NCBI GenBank assembly: GCA_964642165.1
Contig: CAZXOC010000269.1
Location: 1 to 10,235, forward strand
Origin: CAYRVX01 sp964642165
Lineage (GTDB): Bacteria > Planctomycetota > Phycisphaerae > SM23-33
DNA length: 10,235 nt
Direction of reading: 5' to 3'
Under the pieces are notes generated by a model. The model saw only the letters and a list, made by a program, of their open reading frames with translations. It searched no databases and was not told the origin of the DNA. The position numbers were made by a program, and so were the translations under genes. Below are positions 1 through 9,300 of the stretch, one piece after another; positions within the stretch are counted from its first letter, which is position 1; each line of letters opens with the position of its first letter.

Positions 1-333
1 TCGGACGGCCCGGAGCCGGCGTTCTGGAAGGCGGGTGAGGAACGCGTCCCTGGCGATCGTGGCAGGGCGCTGTCCCCGCAGCCCACTCGGTCAACGGAGG
101 AGCAGGCCGAGAAGCCGGCCGGACAACTCCGGCCGGAGGCCGACCCTGTGCCGGAGGGGTCCGACGACCCCCGAACGGACGCATGCCCACCGCATCCCGA
201 GGAGACCCCCGAATGCCTGTCGCGCATTTCGCTTGACGTCATCGCTGGCCCTTGCGCCTTACCCGTGTGCGGCAAACGTGGTAGAATGATCGCATTGTCC
301 AGGCGAGTACGGCGCGCTGTCGGGGCCAGTTGA
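1..333 (+). CDS. Possible 3' end of a truncated upstream gene (weak)
   Basis: The frame starting at base 1 is open from the window edge to a TGA at 331-333, about 110 codons, with no start visible inside the window before the ATG at 148. For the first 60 or so codons the third position is about four-fifths G or C, which is compatible with coding, and the predicted peptide is rich in Pro, Glu and Asp like a disordered C-terminal tail. The last 35 codons look much less like protein and overlap the probable promoter region of the next gene. I recognise no domain. It could equally be chance openness in GC-rich spacer, so the call is tentative. Confidence 0.25.
   Translation, partial: SDGPEPAFWKAGEERVPGDRGRALSPQPTRSTEEQAEKPAGQLRPEADPVPEGSDDPRTDACPPHPEETPECLSRISLDVIAGPCALPVCGKRGRMIALSRRVRRAVGAS
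115..136. other. GC-rich hairpin in the upstream region
   Basis: A perfect 9-bp inverted repeat, CCGGCCGGA (115-123) and TCCGGCCGG (128-136), encloses a CAAC tetraloop. A second, smaller stem follows at 156-171, with GGGGT and ACCCC around a 6-nt loop. There is no T-run after either, so they are not classical rho-independent terminators. They could end or stabilise an upstream transcript. If the frame open from base 1 is truly coding, they are simply part of that gene. Confidence 0.35.
259..287 (+). promoter_or_regulatory. Weak sigma-70-like promoter candidate
   Basis: TAGAAT at 282-287 is a good -10-like hexamer in one of the few AT-richer spots of the window. The hexamer exactly 17 bp upstream is TTACCC (259-264), matching the -35 consensus at only three of six positions. 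A better -35-like TTGACG lies at 233-238 but is 43 bp from the -10, too far to pair. Transcription from this site would begin near 294 and give a leader of about 95 nt before the start codon at 388. Planctomycete promoters are poorly defined, so this is only a candidate. Confidence 0.3.
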
Positions 334-347
334 GACGCTACCGTCTC
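332..347 (+). other. Leader hairpin upstream of the giant gene
   Basis: A perfect 6-bp stem, GAGACG (332-337) and CGTCTC (342-347), has a CTAC tetraloop. It sits 30 nt before the ribosome binding site and begins one base inside the TGA (331-333) of the upstream open frame. It may be a structured part of the 5' leader or a weak end-of-gene structure. No T-run follows. Confidence 0.3.
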
Positions 348-376
348 CAGCTCCCGCAGTTGTGAGATGTACCCGC

Positions 377-384
377 AGGAGGAG
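377..384 (+). promoter_or_regulatory. Ribosome binding site that sets the start at 388
   Basis: AGGAGGAG at 377-384 contains a full AGGAGG core ending 5 nt before the ATG at 388. The earlier in-frame ATG at 367 has no purine-rich stretch at suitable distance and would place this Shine-Dalgarno inside the coding sequence. The start at 388 is therefore preferred and removes seven residues from the longest reading. Confidence 0.8.
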
Positions 385-387
385 TTC

Positions 388-3300
388 ATGCGGCGTCTGC
401 CTTATACCCCAACCCGCGATGCCACGGCGGCGTTCGAATCGCTGGAGCCGCGGCTCCTGCTGGACGGCGAGCCCATCATCAGCGAGTTCATGGCCGTCAA
501 CCGCGCCGGGCTGCAGGACTTCGAGTCGGACCGCCCGGACTGGCTCGAGATCCACAACCCCGGCAGCGAGGCCGTCGATCTGACCGACTGGAAGCTCCGG
601 GACGACAACAACGAGTGGCTGTTCCCGGCGATGTCCCTCGGGCCGGGCGAGTACCGCGTGATCTTCGCGTCCGGCAAGAACCGGCGAGATCCGGCGGGCG
701 AGCTGCACACCAACTTCAGCCTGAAGGGCACGGGGGAGCGTCTCGGCCTGCTCGACGACCTGGGCACGGTCGTCCACGAGTACGACGACTACCCCCCGCA
801 GGTGGCGGACATCTCCTATGGCATCGCCCAGGACGTCGAGGCGACGCCGTTCGTTTCGGCCGGTGACGAGGCGAGGTACCTGGTCCCCGGCGACGATCCG
901 GGCGACTGGCGAGCGGTCGGCTTCGACGACGGCGCGTGGAAGACGGGCAAGACGGCCCTGGGCTTCTCGGACACCGTGCCCGGCTTCGCCGTGTGGAACT
1001 ACAAGGCGAGCGTCAGCGTCGGCCACCTGAGCACCGCGCTGCAGGTCGTCGAAAGCCCGGGGATGCAGACGGGCGCCTGGTCGGAGAACCGCGGCGTCAT
1101 CAACTACTGGAACAGCGACAACCACGGGCACTACGCCGCCGGCGAGGTCGACCTGCCGGGCTTCTTCGGCGCGATGGACGACTTCGCGGTGGAGGCGACG
1201 GGGTTCGTGACGATCCCCTCGGCCGGGGCGTGGTCCTTCGGCGTCAACAGCGACGACGGCTTCCAGCTCACCATCCGGGACACCGTGACGACGACCGTCG
1301 TGGACTCGGACACGCCGGCGGGCGGCGACACGATCTCGTTCGGCAACCCGCGGGGCTCGGGCGACACGATCGGCGTCTTCGACGTGCCCGAGGCGGGGGT
1401 CTACGAGGTGCGGCTGGTGTACTACGAACGGGGCGGCGGCGCGGAGGTGGAGCTGTTCGCCGCCCAGGGCGCCCACACGGCGTTCAACGCCGCGTTCGAC
1501 CTGGTCGGCGACACGGCCAGCGGCGGGCTGGCCGTCTTCAGTGAGCCGGTGTCCGGCGGCACGGGCGGCTCGTCCCTCTCCGGCCTCATCCGGACGGACG
1601 TCGAGGACGACATGAAGGACGTCAACGCGTCGATGTTCGTCCGCATGCCGTTCTCGGTGGCCGATCCGTCCGTCCTGGAGTCCCTGACGCTCCGGATGAA
1701 GTACGACGACGGCTACGTCGCCTACCTGAACGGGACGCCGATCGCCTCGAAGAACGCCCCGGGCGCGGCGACCTGGAGCTCGAGCGCGACCGACGAGCGC
1801 ACCGACGCCCAGGCCGGGGCCTGGGAGAACGTGGCCGTCTCGGCGTACCTGCACCTGCTGCACGCCGACGACGGCGCCGGGCCCGCGGACAACGTCCTGG
1901 CAATCCACGCCATGAACTGCGCCGACGACGACGGGGACTTCCTGGTGCAGCCGGAGCTGCTCGAGATCCGCTACCTGGGGCTGGGCGAGCACTTCTTCGC
2001 TGGCGCCACGCCGGGCGACGTGAACAGCGAGGAGTACTGGCTGCGCGTGGAGGACACGAAGTTCTCCCACGACCGCGGCTTTTACAGCGAGCCGTTCAGC
2101 GTGACGATCACCACCGCCACGCCGGGCGCGGAGATCTACTACACCACGGACGGCTCGGAGCCCAGTGCGACGCACGGCACGCTGTACGAGACGCCCATTC
2201 CGATTCACGGGACGACGGTCGTGCGCGCGGCGGCCTTCCAGGAGCACTACGCGCCCACCAACGTCGACACGCAGACCTACCTCTTCCTCGACGAGGTGAT
2301 CCACCAGCCGCAGAGCCCCGAAGGCTTCCCCGGCTCCTGGGGCGGCACGACGGCCGACTACGAGATGGACCCGGAGGTCGTGGACGACCCGCTGTACAGC
2401 GACCGGATGCGAGACGCCCTGCTGTCGCTGCCGACGATGTCGATCGTGACGAGCATGGACAACCTGTTCGGCGCGAGCGGCATCTACAGCAACCCGGGCG
2501 GCGAGGGGGTCGGCTGGGAGCGGCCCACGTCCGTGGAGTGGATCAACACGGACGGCACGACCGGCTTCCAGGTGGACGCCGGGCTGCGGATCTACGGCGG
2601 GGCGTTCCGCGGGATGGGGCTGACGCGGAAGAAGTCCTTCCGCCTGCTGTTCAAGAGCGACTACGGCCCGACGAAGCTGAACTACCCCCTGTTCGACACG
2701 CCGGGCGCGGCGACGAGCTTCGACACCATCATCCTTCGCGGGGGGGCGAACGACGGCTGGAACAACTGGGGCAGGGAGAACACCCAGTACGTCGTCGACG
2801 AGTTCATGCGCCGCACGCAACTGGCCCTCGGCGGCGCCTCCGGCCACGGGACGTTCTGCCACCTGTACCTCAACGGAGCCTACTGGGGCCTGTACAACCC
2901 CGTCGAGCGCCCGGAGGCGTCGTTCTCGGCCACCTACTTCGGCGGCGACAAGGCCGAGTGGGACGCCCTGAACTCCGCCCAGCCCACCGGCGAGAGCAAC
3001 ACCGCCACCTGGAACGAGATGCTGAACCTAGTCCGGGGCGGGCTGTCGGACATGGCGTCGTACCAGAAGCTCCAGGGCAACAACCCCGACGGCACGAACG
3101 ACCCCGCCTACGACGACCTGCTCGACCTGGACAACTACATCCAGTACATGTTCTCGAACTTCTGGGGCGGCACGGGCGACTGGCCGCACCACAACTGGTA
3201 CGCCGCCTGCCGCCGGCCGCCCAACAGCAGCGGGTTCAAGTTCTACAACTGGGATTCCGAGGGGGGGATCGTCGTCTGGTCGAACCTCAACGCCAACCGG

Positions 3301-6300
3301 ACCGGCGTGAACAACAGCGCGGCCGAGCCCTACGCGGCGCTGAGGCAGAATCCGGAATTCCGCATGCTCTTCGCGGATCACGTGCACCGGTACCTGTTCA
3401 ACGACGGCCCGGCGACGGCCGACGCTTCCCACGCCCGCTACAAGGAGCTCGCCGACGAGGTCGAGCTGGCGGTCATCGCCGAGTCCGCCCGGTGGGGCGA
3501 CCAGGCCAGCGCCGTGCCCTACACGCTCGGGCACTGGGAGGCGACGCGCGACTACGTCCTGGGGACGTACATGCCGCAGCGCTCGGCGATCGTGCTCAAC
3601 CAGCTGCGGGCGATCGGCCTGTACCCCGATGTCATCGCCCCGTCGTTCCACGTCAACGGGGCGCACCAGCACGGCGGGACGATCTCCCCCGGCGACGTCC
3701 TGACCATCGACGCCCCGGCGGGGAGCGTCTACTGCACGACGGACGGCTCCGATCCGCGCCCGCTGGGCGGCGGCGCGCCCGACCCCGCCGACGCGTACGC
3801 CGGTGCCCTCCTCCTCGACGCCGGCACGCACGTCAAGTCGCGCGTCTACCTCAACGGCGAGTGGAGCGCGCTGAACGAGGCCACGTTCTACGTCGATCTC
3901 GCCCCGCACATCCGCATCACGGAGATCATGTACAACCCCTCCGAGGCGACGGACGACGAGATCGCCGCGGGGTTCACCGACAAGGAGCTGTTCGAGTTCA
4001 TCGAGGTCCGGAACATCTCCCCCACCGAGACGGTGCCGCTGGCGGGCCTGCGGTTCGGCGACGGGATCGACTTCACCTTCCCGGACCTCTCCGTCGCGCC
4101 GGGGGAGTACGTGGTCGTGGTGAAGGACGAGCCGGCCTTCCGCCATCGCTACGACACGTTCACCGGGACGATGGCGGGCGAGTACCTCGGCTGGCTCAAC
4201 AACGCCGGGGAGCGGATCGAGCTGGACGCGCCCGTCGGCGGCATCGTTCACGACTTCGTCTACGGGGACGGCTGGTACGGGCACACCGACGGGGAGGGCT
4301 TCTCGCTGACCGTCCGCGACCCGGAGGCGGAGCTGGAGCTCTGGGCGCTGACGGAGGGCTGGCGCGCCAGCGCCGCGCCCGGCGGCACGCCCGGCGGCGC
4401 CGACTCGCTGCTGGCGCCGGGGTCCATCCTCATCACGGAGGTCCTCGCCCACAGCGACGATCCGTTCGTCGACACCATCGAGCTGCACAACGTCACGGGC
4501 TCGCCCATCGACGTCAGCGGGTGGTTCCTCAGCGACCGGAAGACCGACCTGGAAGGCAACGAGGCCCTCACGAAGTACCAGATCCCGCCCCTCCCGCCGA
4601 TCGGCGTCGGCGAGTACCTGGTCCTGTCCGAGGACCAGCACTTCGGCGCGGCTTTCTCGCTGAGCGAGCTCGGCGACGACGTGTACCTCTGCTCCAACGC
4701 CGGCGGCGTGGCCGGGGGCTACCGCGAGCACGTCGACTTCGGCGCCTCGCCCAGGAACGTCTCCATCGGCGTGCACACCAAGACCACGGGCGCCACCGAC
4801 TTCGCCCTGTTGGACGAGCCGACCTTCGGCTTCGACAACGCCTACCCGTACCTCGAGGACCTCGTGATCAACGAGGTGATGTACCACCCGACGGCCCCGA
4901 CCGGCGACGAGGCCGCCGCCGGCTTCCTCAACGACGACGACTTCGAGTTCATCGAGCTCTACAACGCCTCGACCACCACGACGTACGCGCTGAGGGACTT
5001 CCACCTCAGCAGCGGCGTCGGCTTCACGTTCGGCTGGTACCGCGCCGACGACTTCGGCCACGAGGCCTGGACGCTCGAGCCCGGGGCGACGGCCACGTGG
5101 ACCGCGGCACTCCCGGCGGGGCTGGACACGTACGAGGTCTTCGCGCGGTGGGACCTGCTGGACGCGCAGGGCGACGCGCGAGACCTGGACGGCCAGGCCC
5201 GGTACCGGATCACGCACAGCGGCGGTGCGACCGAGGTCGTCCGAGACCAGAAGCCCGAGCTGGACGACGAGGGTCCGGACTACATGGACGCCGACGGCTG
5301 GGTCTCTCTCGGCACGTACGACTTCAACGGCAGCGGGCAGGTGGTCCTGACCCGGGGCACGAACAACGCGGGCAACTGGACGATCGCCGACCAGGTGAAG
5401 TTCGTCAGCACCGCGGACACGGTGGTCGTGGACGATCCCGTGCTGGATTCGTGGCACACGCGCAACGGGCCGACCTCGATCGGCCCCGGCGAGTACGTGG
5501 TGATCGTCCGCAACTACGAGGCCTTCGACGCGAGGTACGACGTCGCCGACAGCGGCATCACCGTCGCCGGCGCGTACACGGGCAGCCTCGACAACGGCGG
5601 CGAGAAGGTCAAGCTCCAGCGGGCCGGGAACCCCGAGCCGACCGGGTTCCTCCCCTCCTACCGCATCGACTACGTCAACTACGGCGACTCGCTGCCCTGG
5701 CCGACCGAGCCGGACGGCGGGGGCTTCTCCCTCAGTCGCCTGAGCGCCGCCGCCTACGGCAACGACGCGGGCAACTGGGCGTCCGGCTCGTCCGGCGGGA
5801 CGCCCGGGGGAGCGAACGTCTACATCGACACGACGCCCCCCTCCGTGCCCCACAGCGTCGCGGCGCACGTCACGATCGGTCCCGACACGATCCAGCTCAC
5901 GTGGGAAGCCTCGCACGACGACCAGACGTACGTCGATCACTACGTCATCTTCCGCGACGGGGACTTCCACGCCACGTCGCCGACGGCCTCCTACGACGAC
6001 ACCGACGTCCTGCCCGCGGTCACCTATTCCTACCGCGTGTCGGCCGTCAATCGCGACGGCTACGAGAGCGACCTTTCTCCGGCCGCCGAGGTGATGGTCC
6101 CCGGCATCGTCTCCTACGCCGTGCCCGACACGACGCACGTCGAGATCACCTTCAGCGAGGCGCTCGATCCGGCCACGGCCGGAGTGCTGGCGAACTACGT
6201 CCTCACCGGCGGGACGTTCGTCGACGTGGCGCCGGCGTCCGGCGGCGTGAAGGTGATCCTCACTACAAAGACCGAGCTGGTCATCGACAATGCGTACACG

Positions 6301-9300
6301 GTCACGATCCACAATCTGACGACGCTGTCGGGCAACGAGATGTCGGACGGACAGCAGATCACTTTCCACTACGAGCCGCGGGGCTCGGGAGAGATCCTCT
6401 GGCAGTACTGGACGGGCATCGGCGGCACGTCGATCGCCGAGCTGACCAACCACCCCAACTACCCCGACAGCCCCAGCGGCGAGGGCTACCTCACGTCCCT
6501 GGAGGGCCCCGTCGACTGGGCCAACGACTACGGCACCCGCATCCAGGGCTACGTCCACCCGCCCACGTCGGGCGACTACACGTTCTGGGTCTCCGGCGAC
6601 GACAACAGCAATCTCTACCTGTCCACCGACGCCAACCCGGACAACAGGGTGCTGATCGCGTCCGTGCCGGGCTGGACCAACCCCCGGGAATGGACCCGCG
6701 ATGCGGCGCAGCAGTCGCAGCCGGTGTTCCTCGCCGCCGGGCAGAAGTACTACATCGAGGTCCTGCATAAGGAAGGCACCGGGGGCGACAACATCGCCGT
6801 CCGCTGGCAGTTGCCGGACGGGAGCTGGGAGAACCCCAACGACCCCGGCGAGCCCATTCCCGGCATCCGCCTGTCGCCTTACCTGGGCGACTCCGTGCCG
6901 CCGATGGCCAACATCCTCGACGTCGCCCCCGACCCGCGCATGGTGCCCGTCGACCGGATCGACATCGTGTTCAGCGAGGCCGTCACCGGCTTCGACGTGG
7001 GCGACCTGAGCCTCACGCGCGACGGCGCAGAGAACCTGCTGACCGGCGCCGCGTCGCTGACCACCGCCAACCAGGTCACGTGGACGCTGAGCGGCCTGAC
7101 GGACCTCACGGCGGCCGCCGGGACGTACGTGCTGACGCTTCGCGCGACCGGGGCCGGCATCGAGGACGTCGTCGGCAACGTGCTGGCCGCCGACGCCTCG
7201 GAGACCTGGGTGAACAACCTGACCGGGCCGACGGTGGACGTGGTCGACGTCGCCCCCGACCCGCGCGGCTCGCCGGTCGGCGAGGTCCGGATCGTCTTCA
7301 GCGAGGCGGTCACGGGCTTCGACGTGGACGACCTGCGTCTCACGCGCGACGGCGGGGCGAACCTGCTGACCGGCGCCGAGCCGCTGGCCAGCGCCGACGG
7401 CGTCACCTGGACCCTCGGCGGCCTGGGGGGGCTCACCGCGGGCAGCGGCGCCTACGCCCTGGCGCTGACGGCGTCCGGGTCCGGCATCCGCAACGCCGCG
7501 CACGAACCCCTGCTGCTCGACGCCTCGGACACGTGGCTGACCGATGCCACCGCCCCCATGGCCGACATCATCGACGTCGATCCCGACCCGCGCACGCTGG
7601 CCGTGGAGACGATCCAGATCGTCTTCAGCGAGCCGGTCTTCGGCCTGGACATCGGCGACCTGACGCTCACGCGTGACGGCGGGGGGAACCTGCTCACGGG
7701 CGAGGAGACGCTCGAGACGACCGACTACGTCACGTGGACGCTCGGCGGCCTGTCCGCCCTGACCGGGACGGAGGGGCACACGGGCGGCGGGTTCGCCGTG
7801 TTCAACGACCACGCCCCCGGCCCCGGCACGCACACCAACACGACGGCGTACTCCGGCTGGGCGACGCCCTCCGGGATCCTGAAGGACATCACCACCGGCC
7901 TCGAGACGGGGGTGCGACTGACGGTCACGGCCTCCGGCATCCACTACGCCGGCGCGCAGGCGAACCCCGCGGCGGGCACGGACGCCTACGACGTGTTCCA
8001 CGGGTACGTCGACCTCGCGGGCAACGGCAGCCCCAGCATCGAGATCGAGGCCGGCAACAACGACCACTACACCTACACCTTCTCCGGCCTGGATACGGGC
8101 AGCGCCGCCACCTACAAGTTTGCCGGCACCGCCGTCCGCGGCAACAGCGGGTACACGAACCGCTGGACGCTGGTGACGCTGGCGGGCGCGGAGGCGTCCG
8201 CGCCGGCCCACAGCGACGGCATCGGCGTGGTGGTCATCAGCCCGACCGAGGCCGCCGTCTGGACCGGGCACAACAGCAACCCGGGACAGGGCTTCCTCGC
8301 GGCCTGGACCGACATCGACCCCGGGCCCGACGGCCGCTTCGCCGTGGTCTGCCAGCAGTACACGGGCGTCACCCCTGGCGTGGGGTCCGGCCGGGCCGAC
8401 GGGTCCAAGGGCTACGGCATCACCGGCATCCGGCTGGAGGAGGTGCTCGCCACCGGCATCTCGGGCGACTACGAGCTGACGCTCGACGCCGGCAGCTCCG
8501 GAATCGCAGACGCCGTGGGCAACCCGCTGCTGGCCGGGGCCTCCGACGGATGGACGACGGACAACAAGGCCCCGACGGCGGCCATCGTCGACATCGCCCC
8601 CGACCCGCGCGGCGACGGGGTGGATCGGATCGACATCGTCTTCGACGAGCCGATCGCCGGGCTGGATCTCGACGACCTGGTCCTCGCGTGGAACGGCGGG
8701 CCCGACCTGCTCACCGGCAGCGAGACGCTGGAGACGACCGACCACGTCACGTGGACGCTGGGCGGCCTGGCGGGCCTCACGGCCGCGGCGGGGAACTACA
8801 CGCTGACCCTCGCGGCGACGGGCTCGGGCATCCTCGACGGCGCGGAGAACCCCCTCACCGTCGATGCCGCCGATAGCTGGGTCATGGACCCGACCGTCCC
8901 GCCGGAGGTGATGGCCTGCCGGCGGAACGACGGCGCCGATCGGCCTGACGAGCTGACCAGCATCGCCGTGACGTTCTCCCAGGACGTCTCCGCCAGCCTG
9001 GAGGCGGACGACCTGGCGATCCGCGACGAGGCGACCGGCACGAACGTGGACCTCGCCGGCGCGGCGGTGGAGTATGACGGGCGGACGAACACGGCTCGCT
9101 GGGACCTGTCGGGCGCGATGATCGAGCCCGGCTACCACACGGTGACCCTCCACGCCGAGGGCGTCACGAACGGCTCCGGCGTGCCGCTCGGCGGAGGCAG
9201 CGGCGTGGACCACCACACGACGTTCCTGGTGGCGCTCGTCGGCGACGCGAACCTGGACGGAGAGGTGAGCCGGCCCGACTTCCTCGCGCTGAGAGAACAG

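Noticed and set aside
233..287. TTGACG (233-238) and TAGAAT (282-287) as one promoter
   Set aside because: The spacing is 43 bp, incompatible with a sigma-70 promoter; only the -10-like element is kept, with a weak -35.
2538..6770. 1410-codon plus-strand open frame overlapping the giant gene
   Set aside because: It is an out-of-frame shadow: Arg/Pro/Gly-rich, without domains, while the main frame shows continuous recognisable domains over the same bases.
6892..8892. The 327-nt periodic array as a CRISPR or non-coding satellite
   Set aside because: The period is in frame, encodes a conserved Ig-like domain, and contains no short identical repeats separated by unique spacers.
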